Shown one piece after another: positions 14,857-24,654 of a stretch of DNA of 64,000 nucleotides. Under the pieces are notes generated by a model, which saw only the letters and a program-made list of their open reading frames with translations, was not told where the DNA came from and made no database searches. Source of the stretch: Collimonas sp. OK307 (GTDB lineage: Bacteria; Pseudomonadota; Gammaproteobacteria; Burkholderiales; Burkholderiaceae_D). The DNA is taken from the NCBI RefSeq assembly GCF_900113705.1, contig NZ_FOQI01000018.1:1-64000 (forward strand), read 5' to 3'. Made by a program: the position numbers and the translations under genes. Position 1 is the first letter of the stretch, and the number at the start of each line of letters is the position of its first letter.

Positions 14857-15609
14857 TTAGATTACTTTGGCTTCGTTCTTCAGCTTCGCTACCAGCGTCG
14901 CCACGTCCGGTACTTTGATGCCGGCGCTGCGCTTGGCTGGCTCCACCACTTTCAACGTCTTCAGGCGCGGCGCGACATCCACACCCAGATCGGCCGGTTT
15001 GAACACGTTCAGGCTTTTCTTCTTGGCCTTCATGATGTTCGGCAGCGTCACGTAGCGCGGCTCGTTCAGGCGCAAATCGGTGGTGATGATCGCTGGCAGC
15101 GTCAGGGCGATGGTTTCTAGGCCTCCGTCCACTTCACGCGTGACTGTAACCTTGCCTTCTTCCAACACCACCTTGGAAGCAAAGGTCGCTTGCGGCCAGC
15201 CCAGAAGCGCAGCCAGCATCTGGCCGGTCTGGTTGCAATCGTCGTCGATCGCCTGCTTGCCGAGGATGATCAATTGCGGTTGCTCTTTATCAGCTACGGC
15301 CGCCAACAACTTGGCCACCGCCAGCGGTTGCAGATCGGTGTCCCCGGTATCGACCAACACGCCGCGGTCGGCGCCAATCGCCATCGCGGTGCGCAGCGTT
15401 TCCTGGCATTGGGTCACGCCACAGGAAACAGCGATCACTTCACTGACTTTACCGCCCTCTTTCAGGCGCGTAGCTTCTTCAACCGCGATTTCATCAAACG
15501 GATTCATCGACATCTTGACGTTAGCGATGTCCACACCGCTACCGTCGGATTTGACGCGTACTTTGACGTTGTAATCTACTACCCGCTTGACGGGGACCAA
15601 TACTTTCAT
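14857..15609 (-). CDS. etfB: Electron transfer flavoprotein beta subunit
   Basis: A 250-residue EtfB with the usual start [20 protein letters not shown] and the AMP-binding core ([20 protein letters not shown]). The recognition-loop signature [20 protein letters not shown] sits at about residue 185. It pairs with etfA immediately downstream. ATG at 15609 is separated by about 45 bases from the TetR gene upstream, so the regulator may be co-transcribed with etfBA. Confidence 0.95.
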   Translation of the reverse strand: MKVLVPVKRVVDYNVKVRVKSDGSGVDIANVKMSMNPFDEIAVEEATRLKEGGKVSEVIAVSCGVTQCQETLRTAMAIGADRGVLVDTGDTDLQPLAVAKLLAAVADKEQPQLIILGKQAIDDDCNQTGQMLAALLGWPQATFASKVVLEEGKVTVTREVDGGLETIALTLPAIITTDLRLNEPRYVTLPNIMKAKKKSLNVFKPADLGVDVAPRLKTLKVVEPAKRSAGIKVPDVATLVAKLKNEAKVI

Positions 15610-15652
15610 GTCAGTCTCATTCAGAAAAAAAAGGGAAATTGGAAACCAGACC

Positions 15653-16381
15653 TCAGCTGCGCGTTTTCTTTTTGCTCACGGCTGGCTTGGTTTCACTGCT
15701 TTGCGGAACGCCTTCCAGTCCATAACGGACAAACTTCATGTACGTCTCCGTGACCCACGCAGGCAAGCCCGGCTTCTTTGTGTCGTCATAGAAATAGCGC
15801 ATCGCGAGATAGCTGCGTGCAGCCATCAACATGAATACGATGACCTCAAATTCCTTGGATTCGTAATTGGCAAATTCGCCCGCTTCTTGCGAATGTTGCA
15901 AAAAATGCGTGTATTGCTTGACCACGGAATCGAAGTGAGATTTATGGCCGACTGGAGCGAAACTTTCGGCTTCGTTGAGGATGCGAAAAAAATGCGGTTC
16001 TTGCTCGAGGAAAGAAAAGAATCCGAGAAACCCGCGCTCTTCCAGCTCCGCAAAATTATGTCCACCTAATGCGCAATCTTTGACGTGCCGCTGCATCTTG
16101 GCGCCCAGGGCGGGCAGCAGCTCGTCCAGAATATCCTGGCGAGTTTCAAAATAATTGTAGAAGGTGCCTTGCGCCACACCAGCCTTTTGCGTAATGCGCG
16201 TAATTGATGCTTCAGCATAGCCCAGCTCGCCCACTACTTCAGCGGCCGCCTGCAACAAGGCATTGCGAATCAACTCTGATTTTTCAATGCGGTTGCGCCC
16301 CTTGCTCCAATGTTCCGGTGTCTGATCCGGGACGGCGGAACTGGCGGTTGATTTACGGCCTGGCTTCTTTTTTGTTTCCAT
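15653..16381 (-). CDS. TetR-family regulator of the catabolic operon
   Basis: A 242-residue TetR protein. After a basic, serine-rich N-terminus (about 35 residues) comes the helix-turn-helix ([37 protein letters not shown]), then an alpha-helical ligand domain. A basic tail (SKKKTRS) ends it. It lies between lpd and etfB on the same strand, so it is a candidate autoregulated repressor of this acyl-CoA block, sensing an acyl-CoA or the substrate. That role is inferred from position. Confidence 0.85.
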   Translation of the reverse strand: METKKKPGRKSTASSAVPDQTPEHWSKGRNRIEKSELIRNALLQAAAEVVGELGYAEASITRITQKAGVAQGTFYNYFETRQDILDELLPALGAKMQRHVKDCALGGHNFAELEERGFLGFFSFLEQEPHFFRILNEAESFAPVGHKSHFDSVVKQYTHFLQHSQEAGEFANYESKEFEVIVFMLMAARSYLAMRYFYDDTKKPGLPAWVTETYMKFVRYGLEGVPQSSETKPAVSKKKTRS

Positions 16382-16402
16382 TATTATTCACGATCAGTTT
16401 AT

Positions 16403-17836
16403 TTAAAAATGCAAAGGACGGTCATAAGAGGCCAATACCGCTTCATGCATTGCTTCCGATAAGGTTGGATGCGGAAACACTGTTTCCATCAATTCCGCTT
16501 CTGTCGCTTCCAGCGTCTGAGCGATGCTAAAACCGTGAATCAGTTCGGTGACGTCCGGACCGCACATATGCGCCCCTAACAGTTCACCGGTTGCGTCGTC
16601 GAACACGGTTTTGACAAAGCCGTTTGCTTCTCCCAGCGCAATCGCCTTGCCGTTCGCCACGAACGGAAACCGTCCTATCCGCAGCTTGCCGCCACGAAGT
16701 CTGGCTTGCGCTTCGGTCAGACCAATACTGGCGACTTGCGGATGGCAATATGTACAAGACGGAATCTGCGTCGCCTGCAATGGATGGGCATTTCCATACC
16801 CTGCAATACGTTCGATACAGACCACAGCTTCGTGACTGGCTTTGTGCGCAAGCCACGGCCCCCCGGCAACATCACCGATAGCATACAGCCCCGGAACACC
16901 GGTAAAACCCCAGGCGTCGGTAACGATATGCCCGGCTTCCACCTTCACGCCAACATCTGCGAGATTCAATCCCTCAGTGTTGCCGACAATGCCGACCGAC
17001 AGCAACACCCGCTCAACGTCAATCTCGATATGCTCTTTGTCGTGTTGCAATAATACCTGAACCCCATTCGCATGCGACGTCAGCCTGGTCATTGTGGCGT
17101 TATTCAAGATACGCATGCCCTGCCCTTCAAACGCCTTCTGCACAAAGACGGAAATATCTTCGTCCTCAATCGGCAGAATTCTATCTTTTGCCTCAATTAC
17201 CGTTACCTTGCTGCCCATATGGCTATAGAAACTGGCAAATTCCATACCTATGGCGCCGCCGCCCACGACCAGCAAAGATTCGGGGAGCGTATCGGCAGCT
17301 AATGCATGCCGGTAATTCCAGAGGCGATCGCCGTCGGCGGCCATGCCCGGCAGATCACGTGCTCGCGCTCCCGTCGCCAGAATGATATGAGATGCATGCA
17401 GCATCAGCGGTTTACCACCGGCGACACCCGACGAGTCGACTTGGCTGACCTCCAGTACGCCGGCCGAAAGAAGACGCCCCTGTCCCATGAAAACCTGAAC
17501 CTTGTTTTTCTTCAGCAGATGACCAACGCCTGTATTGAGGCGCGCAGCAACCTCGCGAGAACGCCCGATCACGCGCTTGAAATCGAACGACACGCCGCTG
17601 GCGCGCAGGCCCAAGTCCTCTGCATGCTGCATTTGACGGTACACGCTCGCGGTGTGCAACAATGCCTTGGTCGGGATGCATCCCCAGTTGAGACATATGC
17701 CGCCTAGATGCTCACGTTCGACAAGCGCCGTCTTCAATCCCAGTTGCGCAGCCCGAATCGCGGCGACATAGCCACCCGGTCCACCGCCCAGCACAATCAG
17801 ATCAAACTGCCCAGCCAGTTGCGTAGTCAAACTCAT
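16403..17836 (-). CDS. lpdA: Dihydrolipoyl dehydrogenase (E3)
   Basis: A 477-residue E3 flavoprotein that reoxidises the dihydrolipoyl group of a 2-oxo-acid dehydrogenase-type complex with NAD. It has the FAD motif GGGPGGY near residue 15, the redox-active disulfide GGICLNWGCIPTK at about 40-52, a central NAD-binding GGGAIGMEFAS, and the catalytic His-Glu HPTLSEAMHE near the C-terminus. The start at 17836 is chosen because aaggaa lies six bases upstream; the frame also opens at 17857. It is co-directional with E1 alpha, E1 beta and E2 in the same block, so it likely completes that complex. Confidence 0.95.
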   Translation of the reverse strand: MSLTTQLAGQFDLIVLGGGPGGYVAAIRAAQLGLKTALVEREHLGGICLNWGCIPTKALLHTASVYRQMQHAEDLGLRASGVSFDFKRVIGRSREVAARLNTGVGHLLKKNKVQVFMGQGRLLSAGVLEVSQVDSSGVAGGKPLMLHASHIILATGARARDLPGMAADGDRLWNYRHALAADTLPESLLVVGGGAIGMEFASFYSHMGSKVTVIEAKDRILPIEDEDISVFVQKAFEGQGMRILNNATMTRLTSHANGVQVLLQHDKEHIEIDVERVLLSVGIVGNTEGLNLADVGVKVEAGHIVTDAWGFTGVPGLYAIGDVAGGPWLAHKASHEAVVCIERIAGYGNAHPLQATQIPSCTYCHPQVASIGLTEAQARLRGGKLRIGRFPFVANGKAIALGEANGFVKTVFDDATGELLGAHMCGPDVTELIHGFSIAQTLEATEAELMETVFPHPTLSEAMHEAVLASYDRPLHF

Positions 17837-17853
17837 GTTGTATTCCTTACTTT

Positions 17854-19353
17854 TCATGTCGCGGTGGTGGCCAGCTCATCGCGCAAGACGCGCTTGAGAA
17901 TCTTGCCGCTCGGATTGCGCGGCAGCAGCTCGCGCAGGATCAGATGTTTAGGCACTTTGAAGCTTGCCATGTGCGTACGGCAGAACGCTGCCAACGTCGG
18001 CAGATCCAGGCTGCGCCCGCTTTGCAGCACCACGACTGCCGCCACGCATTCTCCCCATCGAGGGTCGGGTAAACCGATAACTGCGACGTCGGCAACTTCC
18101 GGTAACATGAAAATCACGCGTTCGACTTCTGACGAGGCGACATTTTCACCGCCGCTGATGATCATGTCCTTCTTGCGATCCGTCAGGTAGAGAAATCCTT
18201 CTTCGTCCAGATGGCCAAGGTCGCCGGTGCGGAACCAGTCACCGAAGAAACTTTGACGCGTTTTGGCCTCTTCCTTCCAGTACCCCGGGGTGACTTTAGG
18301 GCCCCGCAAGCAGATTTCACCATCCTCGCCGCTGACTACCGGATTGCCGCTCTCGTCGCAGATACGGATAGCCGTATGTGGCATGGCCCGACCTGTCGAT
18401 CCGATTTTTTCTATTTCGCGGCCGGCTTCCATCATGGTGTCGCCGCTGCAGGTTTCTGTCAGTCCATAGGCGTCGACGTAACGGCCGCTACGGAACAGTT
18501 CGCTGAACGCCAGAATGCGTTTTTCGGGAGTTTTCTCGCCACCGCCGATCGCCCAGCGAAAACTACTCAGATCGTAGTCGCCAGATTTTTCGTGCGCCAG
18601 CAAACGCCCGACCATTACCGGTGCAAACCATGCGCCGGTAAGCCGCTCCGTCTCGATGGCGGAAAAAACATCCGCCTCATCGAAATTGCGCTGGATCAGT
18701 ATCATGCCGCCGAGGTGGAGCACCGCCGTGCCGGGCAGATCGAAAGCGCCCACATGGTAAAGCGGCCCCACCACCAGCAAGCGCTCCTCGGCGGTCAGAG
18801 ACAGCGCCGCGATGTGATCCAGCGATTTCCAGTAGTAGTTGTCATAGGTATGCATCACGCCCTTGGGACGATCGGTCGTCCCCGAGGTATACATCAGGCG
18901 AAACAGATCTTGCGAACCGCGTATCACCATCGGCGCCGTGGCAGCGTCCTGCGACAGGACCCGGCTGTCGCTCTGTGCCGCCGCATCGACCAGCACGGCC
19001 GCTGTGATGCCCGCAACGACCGCGGCATATTCTTCGTCGGCAAACAGCAACACTGTTTCGGCGTTGTCGGCGATGTATTCGATTTCCCCGGCGGACAGCC
19101 GGAAATTGATCGGCAGGAAAATGGCTCCGATATGGCTGACGGCCAAAGCGATCTCGATGAAAGCCGTACTGTTTTTCATCGCCACGGCCACGACCTGATC
19201 AGGCGCTACGCCGCGTGCTTGTAGCCAGCCCGCCATGCGCAATACCCGATCGGCCAGATCGGCATAACTGACGCGTTGCCGCTCGTAAATGATCGCCAGC
19301 CGATCCGGCGTGCGGCTGGCGTGATACAGAATATGGGCGCTGAGATTAACCAT
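17854..19353 (-). CDS. Acyl-CoA ligase (AMP-forming)
   Basis: A 499-residue member of the ANL adenylate-forming superfamily. The phosphate loop YTSGTTDRPKGV lies at about residues 165-176, YGLTETCSGD at about 300, and the hinge TGDLGHLDEEGFLYLTDRKKDMII at about 375-400. The C-terminal catalytic lysine motif PRNPSGKILKR is intact. It activates a carboxylic acid to its CoA thioester, probably the acid released after Baeyer-Villiger cleavage upstream in this cluster. It starts shortly downstream of the acyl-CoA dehydrogenase gene. The acid itself cannot be told from sequence. Confidence 0.9.
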   Translation of the reverse strand: MVNLSAHILYHASRTPDRLAIIYERQRVSYADLADRVLRMAGWLQARGVAPDQVVAVAMKNSTAFIEIALAVSHIGAIFLPINFRLSAGEIEYIADNAETVLLFADEEYAAVVAGITAAVLVDAAAQSDSRVLSQDAATAPMVIRGSQDLFRLMYTSGTTDRPKGVMHTYDNYYWKSLDHIAALSLTAEERLLVVGPLYHVGAFDLPGTAVLHLGGMILIQRNFDEADVFSAIETERLTGAWFAPVMVGRLLAHEKSGDYDLSSFRWAIGGGEKTPEKRILAFSELFRSGRYVDAYGLTETCSGDTMMEAGREIEKIGSTGRAMPHTAIRICDESGNPVVSGEDGEICLRGPKVTPGYWKEEAKTRQSFFGDWFRTGDLGHLDEEGFLYLTDRKKDMIISGGENVASSEVERVIFMLPEVADVAVIGLPDPRWGECVAAVVVLQSGRSLDLPTLAAFCRTHMASFKVPKHLILRELLPRNPSGKILKRVLRDELATTAT

Positions 19354-19388
19354 GACAGTGTCTTTGTCTCCGAATTATTATTTTTTTA

Positions 19389-20561
19389 TTAATATGACTT
19401 TGGCATGCCCAGATCATGGATGGCGATGAAATTGAGCACCATCTCTTCCGCCACCGGTGCAAACCGGAACAAGCGCGCGTCGCGCCACAGTCGTTCAACG
19501 TGGAATTCCTTGGAATATCCCATGCCGCCCATGGTTTGCATGGAACGTTCGGTGGCGTCGGCGGCGGCTTGCGCTGCGATCAGCTTGGCAATATTGGCGT
19601 CGCTGCCATACGGTTTTCCCTCATCGCAAAAGGTGGCTGCGCGACGGTTCATGAGACGTGCACATTCCAGTTCGGCATACGCCTGCGCCAACGGAAACTG
19701 CAGTCCCTGATAGGAACTGATCGGTTTGCCGCCGAATACTTTGCGCTGATTGGCATATTCCACCGCGAGATTAATTGCCAGCCTGCCCGCCCCCACCAGA
19801 CCGGCGGTGGTCACGATGCGTTCGGTATTGAGGACATCCAATAATTCATTCCAGCCGTGGTCCAGGGTACCGAGCAATTCATCCGGCTTGATTCTGACGT
19901 TATCAAAAAACACAGAACTCGACGGCAAGGTATGGGTACCCAGCTTGTCGATGGCCGTATGGCTAATGCCGGCGCGGTCGGTGTCGATCATGAACATGCT
20001 GATGCCCTCGGTGCGGCGCTTGATCTGATCTTGTTTGAGCGTACGCGCTACCACCAGCATCTTGTGAGAAGTCGGTACCGCCGTGATCCAGATCTTCTGA
20101 CCGTTGAGGCGCCAGCCATCGCCGTCGGGGCTCGCGAAAGTACGGATCTCCAGCGTATTGCTGCCTGCGTCCGGTTCCGTCAGCGCCATGCAGCAATGCA
20201 TCTTGCCGGCAATAATTTGCGGCAGCCATTCGCTCTTTTGTGCCTCGGAACCGAAACGCGAGACCGAAACGCCGCCGAAAATCGGGTTGACCATGAACAA
20301 CTGGCCCAAAGTGGCCCCGCCCCCGGCTTCCGACAGCGCCTCGACAATGAGCGCCATGTCGAACATGCCGAGACCACTGCCGCCATATTGTTCCGGCAAT
20401 GCTACGCCGCACAGGCCAGCATCGCAGATGGCCTTCCAGATGGCATGCGGAAAGGCCTTCGCAGCATCTTGTTCACGCCAATATTCGACGCCGAATTCGG
20501 TGCCGATACGACGTGCGGTTTCGACCATCATCTGCTGTTCGTCTGATAAAGAAAAATCCAT
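19389..20561 (-). CDS. Acyl-CoA dehydrogenase
   Basis: A 390-residue acyl-CoA dehydrogenase. It starts MDFSLSDEQQMMVETARRI and has the flavin-binding signature MALTEPDAGSNTLEIRTFA, the RIVTTAGLVGAGRLAINLAVEYANQRKVFG helix, and a C-terminal MQTMGGMGYSKEFHVERLWRDAR. The catalytic base of many family members lies elsewhere or at this helix; I cannot fix it. It introduces a 2,3-double bond and reduces ETF, encoded at the end of the same block. It is followed closely by the acyl-CoA ligase gene. Confidence 0.92.
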   Translation of the reverse strand: MDFSLSDEQQMMVETARRIGTEFGVEYWREQDAAKAFPHAIWKAICDAGLCGVALPEQYGGSGLGMFDMALIVEALSEAGGGATLGQLFMVNPIFGGVSVSRFGSEAQKSEWLPQIIAGKMHCCMALTEPDAGSNTLEIRTFASPDGDGWRLNGQKIWITAVPTSHKMLVVARTLKQDQIKRRTEGISMFMIDTDRAGISHTAIDKLGTHTLPSSSVFFDNVRIKPDELLGTLDHGWNELLDVLNTERIVTTAGLVGAGRLAINLAVEYANQRKVFGGKPISSYQGLQFPLAQAYAELECARLMNRRAATFCDEGKPYGSDANIAKLIAAQAAADATERSMQTMGGMGYSKEFHVERLWRDARLFRFAPVAEEMVLNFIAIHDLGMPKSY

Positions 20562-20564
20562 TTT

Positions 20565-21842
20565 TTATTCTCCGTTTGGATGTGAAACACCGACCAGCAG
20601 CGTCATCGGTTGCGCCAGGTAAGCAGTGACGCGACTAAGAAAAGTAAGACCGGATACGCCATCTAGAATGCGATGGTCGGCCGCCAGCACCAGCCCCATT
20701 TCCTGCCGTAGCGACGGCCGCCCTTCGGCGTCGGGACGAAACACGCCGCCAATAGCGCCGACGCCGAGGATCATGGCCTGGCCAGGATTGATGATGGGTG
20801 TCATGTAACGCACCTGATGCATGCCGGCATTCGATACCGTGACAGCGCCGCCGCCAGTGTCGGCCAGCGTCAGCTTGCCGTTACGGGCGCCATCAACCAA
20901 CCGCCGCGCCTGGTCTCCGAGCTGATCCAGACTCTGGCGACCGGCATCGCGCAGCACCGGCACCAGCAGACCGCGGTCGGTATTGACGGCAACACCAACG
21001 TCTGTGCTGCGGAAACTGACGATCTTGCCATCGGCCCAAATCCGGTTCGCTTGCGGCAAATCTGCCAACGCGCGCCCGACTGCCGCCAGCACAAAGTGAT
21101 TGAGCGTGAATGGCAGGCGCGATGCGGCCTGTTGCACGACATTGAGCTCCTTGCGTAACTGCAGCAAGGCGTCAACCTCGACATCGACCGCCAGATAGAA
21201 ATGTGGCACTTGTTGTTTAACTTCGGTCAGGCGCCGTGCGGTGGTTTGCTGGATCGAATCCGGGCTGCTGCTGATTCCCATATCGCGACCAGCCGCCGCG
21301 CTTGCAACTGCGGGGACCGCCACTAGCTTCGGTGCGCTGGCCTGTGCCGGTATATCAGCGGCCTTGATGCGGCCGCGTGGTCCCGATCCCGTTACGCTAG
21401 CGATAGCGATGCCGCGTTCAGCCGCGATGCGACGCGCCAACGGAGTCGATATGATCCGGCCTGCGGCTGCCGGTACCACCACGACATGCTGCGATAGCTG
21501 CGCCCGCGCGCCGGCAATACCTGCACTCGTTGCCGGCTTCGCCTCAACGGTCGCAACAGATTTCGTCGGTGGCGGCGTTGCTGCGGACGCATCAGCAGCA
21601 ACGCCGGTGCCGCGCCAATAACCAACGATCACGCCGACGGCCACAGTAGCTCCGGTTTCTACTGCTATGCTGTCCAGCACGCCATCGGCTTCGGCTGGCA
21701 TTTCGGTGGCGACTTTGTCGGTTTCCACCACGAACAGGCTGTCGCCGGCCTTGAACGCCTGGCCCGGCTTGACGCTCCATTCCGCCAAAAACCCTTCGGT
21801 CATGGTCAGGCCGAGTTTGGGCATGAGCAATGCATTGGTCAT
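20565..21842 (-). CDS. Dihydrolipoyl acyltransferase E2 of an acetoin/2-oxo acid dehydrogenase-type complex
   Basis: A 425-residue E2. It has a single lipoyl domain (lysine in VVETDKVATE, about residue 43), an Ala/Pro-rich linker, a peripheral-subunit-binding domain (STPLARRIAAERGIA, about 135-170), and a trimer-forming catalytic domain ending in the ADHRILDG active-site motif. It transfers the acyl group formed by E1 to CoA. Its neighbours E1 alpha, E1 beta and E3 supply the rest. It begins three bases after the enoyl-CoA hydratase stop, so the genes are tightly coupled. Confidence 0.92.
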   Translation of the reverse strand: MTNALLMPKLGLTMTEGFLAEWSVKPGQAFKAGDSLFVVETDKVATEMPAEADGVLDSIAVETGATVAVGVIVGYWRGTGVAADASAATPPPTKSVATVEAKPATSAGIAGARAQLSQHVVVVPAAAGRIISTPLARRIAAERGIAIASVTGSGPRGRIKAADIPAQASAPKLVAVPAVASAAAGRDMGISSSPDSIQQTTARRLTEVKQQVPHFYLAVDVEVDALLQLRKELNVVQQAASRLPFTLNHFVLAAVGRALADLPQANRIWADGKIVSFRSTDVGVAVNTDRGLLVPVLRDAGRQSLDQLGDQARRLVDGARNGKLTLADTGGGAVTVSNAGMHQVRYMTPIINPGQAMILGVGAIGGVFRPDAEGRPSLRQEMGLVLAADHRILDGVSGLTFLSRVTAYLAQPMTLLVGVSHPNGE

Positions 21843-21845
21843 CGC

Positions 21846-22637
21846 TCAGGCTCCTTTGAAATCGGCTTTGCGCTTTTCCAGAAATGCGCTGCAACCTTCA
21901 TGCGCATCACGGGTATCGAGCACTAATCCGATCATCGCCTGCTCATGCGCCAGCGCCGCGCCTAGCGGCATTTCAGCGCCGTGCCGCAAATTGCGCTTGA
22001 GCAGTTTCAGAACCAGCGGCGATTTGTCGGCAATCCGGGCTGCCATTGCCAAGGCCTCATCCATCAGAGCGGCACGCGGCACACTGCGATTGCATAAACC
22101 CAGCGCCACTGCTTCCTGGGCCGTGATCTGATCGCCGGTAAACATCAGTTCCTTGGCCCGGCACAGTGGCATCTGCCGAATCACGCGTTGTGTGCCGCCC
22201 GCGCCGGGAAACAGGCCCAGTGTGATTTCCGGCAAGCCAATACGCGCCTCTTCGGCAATCAGGCGAATGTCCAGTGTCAGCAGCAATTCAGTGCCGCCGC
22301 CAAGCGCCCATCCATTGATCACACCGATGGTCGGCTTATCGCTGTTTTCAAAACGACGGAACACGCGATGTATCACTTCAGCGAATTCGTTGTAGTGCGC
22401 CAGCCCCTGACGGCTGTTGAGATCGACGATATCGCCGCCGGCTACAAAGGCCTTGTCGCCGGCGCCGGTGATCATGATCACGTGCACGCCCGGATCGCGT
22501 TCCAGCGTGGTCAATGCCTGTTCCATTTGTTCCAGCGTGGCGACGTCGAGGGCGTTGAGCTGGCCCGGCCGATTGATGGTGATGATGCCGATACGTTGTT
22601 TTATTTCAGTCAATATGTTGTCGGTATGCAGGGTCAT
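21846..22637 (-). CDS. Enoyl-CoA hydratase/isomerase (crotonase family)
   Basis: A 263-residue crotonase. The oxyanion-hole segments are AFVAGGDIVDLN (about residue 68) and GWALGGGTELLLTLDIRLIAEEARIGLPEITLGLFPGAGGTQR, split here over about 108-150. Both catalytic-type glutamates (GGGTE and LPE) are present, so genuine hydratase activity is likely. It would hydrate the product of the nearby acyl-CoA dehydrogenase. It sits within the E1-E2 gene order, separating E1 beta from E2, which is unusual for acetoin dehydrogenase operons. Confidence 0.92.
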   Translation of the reverse strand: MTLHTDNILTEIKQRIGIITINRPGQLNALDVATLEQMEQALTTLERDPGVHVIMITGAGDKAFVAGGDIVDLNSRQGLAHYNEFAEVIHRVFRRFENSDKPTIGVINGWALGGGTELLLTLDIRLIAEEARIGLPEITLGLFPGAGGTQRVIRQMPLCRAKELMFTGDQITAQEAVALGLCNRSVPRAALMDEALAMAARIADKSPLVLKLLKRNLRHGAEMPLGAALAHEQAMIGLVLDTRDAHEGCSAFLEKRKADFKGA

Positions 22638-22695
22638 GTGAGTATCCGTTCCAGACTAAGTTGAATAGCTAAACTGCAGCGCTGAGCCGATGCGC

Positions 22696-23667
22696 TCAGG
22701 CCAGCGTCTTCTGTACCGCCGCTACCAGTCGCGCCGGGGTAACCATGTAGTGCTGTTCCAATGCGCCGGAAAACGGTACCGGCATGAATGGCGCTGCCAC
22801 CCGTACGACTGGCGCGTCCAGTTCATCAAAGCCATGCTCCGCAATCCAGGCTGCAATCTCGGCGCCGACGCCGAACGCTTGTACCGCCTCATGCGCCACC
22901 ACCACCCGATGCGTACGTGCTACCGAGGCCAGCACGGCAGCCTGATCCCAGGGTTGAATCGAGCGCAGATCAAGCACTTCGACACTGATGCCATCACTAT
23001 CCAACTGCGCTGCCGCCGCCAATGCGTGATCAACCGTCGAGCCGTAAGTAACAATGCTGACATCGGTGCCGGCACGCGCGATGCGGGCGCTGCCAATGGT
23101 TGCGCTCTGGCTCGGGTCGACTTCGCCTTTCTTGCCGTACATACCTTTGTGCTCGACGAAGATCACCGGATCGGGATCGTCGATAGCGGCGCGCAGCAGT
23201 GAATAGGCGTCCTGCGGTGTCGACGGGCAAACCACTTTCAAGCCCGGCACATGCGCCAGCCACGCTTCCAGACATTGCGAATGTTGCGGGCCAGCGCTCA
23301 AGCCGCCGCCATGCGGGGTGCGCAATACCATCGGCACATGGCTGCGGCCGCCGAACATGAAACGCGCCTTGGCTGCCTGATTGACCAATGCATCCATGGC
23401 CAATGTAATGAAATCCATGAACATGATTTCGACCACCGGCTTGAGACCGCCCATGGCGGCGCCGACGGCGGCCGATACGATGCTCGATTCGGAAATCGGG
23501 GTGTCGCGAACGCGTGCAACGCCGAATTGCTCGACCAGGCCGCGGGTAGCTTTAAAGGAGCCGCCGGCAGCAGCAACATCCTCGCCCAGCACGATCACGC
23601 TCTCATCGCTGCGCATCGCATCGGTCAACGCCAGATTGACGGCTTGGGCAAAACGTAACTCAGACAT
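22696..23667 (-). CDS. E1 beta subunit, acetoin/2-oxo acid dehydrogenase family
   Basis: A 323-residue transketolase-like E1 beta (MSELRFAQAVNLALTDAMR, GEDVAAAGGSFKATRGL, AFVGAAMGGLKPVVEIMF-type core). It forms the TPP-dependent E1 with the alpha subunit. Its ATG lies inside the end of the E1 alpha gene (eight-base overlap), indicating translational coupling. Length and spacing to E1 alpha resemble acetoin dehydrogenase (AcoB) more than pyruvate dehydrogenase, but the substrate cannot be fixed from sequence. Confidence 0.9.
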   Translation of the reverse strand: MSELRFAQAVNLALTDAMRSDESVIVLGEDVAAAGGSFKATRGLVEQFGVARVRDTPISESSIVSAAVGAAMGGLKPVVEIMFMDFITLAMDALVNQAAKARFMFGGRSHVPMVLRTPHGGGLSAGPQHSQCLEAWLAHVPGLKVVCPSTPQDAYSLLRAAIDDPDPVIFVEHKGMYGKKGEVDPSQSATIGSARIARAGTDVSIVTYGSTVDHALAAAAQLDSDGISVEVLDLRSIQPWDQAAVLASVARTHRVVVAHEAVQAFGVGAEIAAWIAEHGFDELDAPVVRVAAPFMPVPFSGALEQHYMVTPARLVAAVQKTLA

Positions 23668-24643
23668 GCTGCAACTCCTTTTCTGCTACGGTATAAACAT
23701 CTTGCAGCGCCAGCTCGAAATCAGGTTGCGGCGCGGCCCTGGCGATTTCAATTGATGCCGCCACACGTTGTTCGATTTCATCGATGACTTGCTGCAGCTC
23801 GGTCTCGCCAAGTCCGCCTTTGAGAAGAAGCTGTTCAGCGCGTTTGAGCGGATCGACATCACCGGTCGCCGCCACTTCATCTTGCGGACGGTACTTTTGC
23901 GGGTCGCCTTCGTAGTGACCGCGCACACGATGTGTTTTGCATTCGAGTACCTGCGGCTGCCCGGTCCGGGCCAGGTTCGCCGCCTTCCGTGCGGCCGCTG
24001 CGACCGCTTCGACATCGTTACCGTCGACTAAAACGTGCTCCAGCTTGAATGCCTGTGCCAGCTTGCCGAGCTCGGCAGCGAACTGGTCCTTGGTCGGCGA
24101 GAATTCCGACCAGCCATTGTTTTCGCACACGAACAGGATCGGCAGCGCCCACAGCGAAGCCATGTTCAGGCTTTCGTGCAATACCCCTTCCGCCATCGCG
24201 CCGTCGCCGAAGAACACGACCGCCACGCCACCGGTCTTGCGCACCGAATGCGCGATCGCGCTGCCCAGTGCAATCGGGATGCCGGCGCCGACGATGCCGT
24301 TGGCGCCGATGATGCCCAGCGCCATGTCGGCCACATGCATGGAACCTCCGCGTCCGCCGCAGATGCCGCCGGCCTTGCCCATGATTTCCATGAAGAACAT
24401 ATCGAGATCGATTCCGCGTGCCAGCACGTGGCCATGGCCGCGATGATTAGTGGCCATCGAATCCCTCTCGTCGAGCGCCGCCATGACTCCGGCTGCAATC
24501 GCTTCCTGGCCGATACTCAGGTGAATGAAGCCCGGCACTTCACTGTCTGCGAACAGTCGTGACAGCTGAGTCTCGACCGTGCGAATCAGGCGCATGGTGC
24601 GATAGCGCTGCAACAGTCCGTCTTGTTTGATACGTTTTGTCAT
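23660..24643 (-). CDS. E1 alpha subunit (TPP-dependent), acetoin/2-oxo acid dehydrogenase family
   Basis: A 327-residue E1 alpha. The TPP/Mg motif GDGAMAEGVLHESLNMA lies at about residues 150-166 and ENNGWSE follows. The ring contact HRGHGHVLARG is present near residue 65. The true start is MTKRIKQDGLLQRYRTMR at 24643. The frame stays open upstream to 25081, but that part is antisense-frame noise over the SDR gene. It begins 12 bases after the SDR stop. A diketone, acyloin or branched 2-oxo acid from the pathway is the likely substrate. Confidence 0.92.
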   Translation of the reverse strand: MTKRIKQDGLLQRYRTMRLIRTVETQLSRLFADSEVPGFIHLSIGQEAIAAGVMAALDERDSMATNHRGHGHVLARGIDLDMFFMEIMGKAGGICGGRGGSMHVADMALGIIGANGIVGAGIPIALGSAIAHSVRKTGGVAVVFFGDGAMAEGVLHESLNMASLWALPILFVCENNGWSEFSPTKDQFAAELGKLAQAFKLEHVLVDGNDVEAVAAAARKAANLARTGQPQVLECKTHRVRGHYEGDPQKYRPQDEVAATGDVDPLKRAEQLLLKGGLGETELQQVIDEIEQRVAASIEIARAAPQPDFELALQDVYTVAEKELQHV

Positions 24644-24654
24644 TGTGTTTCCGG

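Noticed and set aside
13854-14918. Long rightward frame of 354 codons
   Set aside because: It lies antisense to etfA/etfB, has no ribosome-binding site and shows an Arg/His/Cys-rich composition typical of a shadow of GC-rich coding DNA.
18211-19224. Rightward frame of 337 codons
   Set aside because: Antisense to the acyl-CoA ligase, which has clear motifs; composition is not protein-like.
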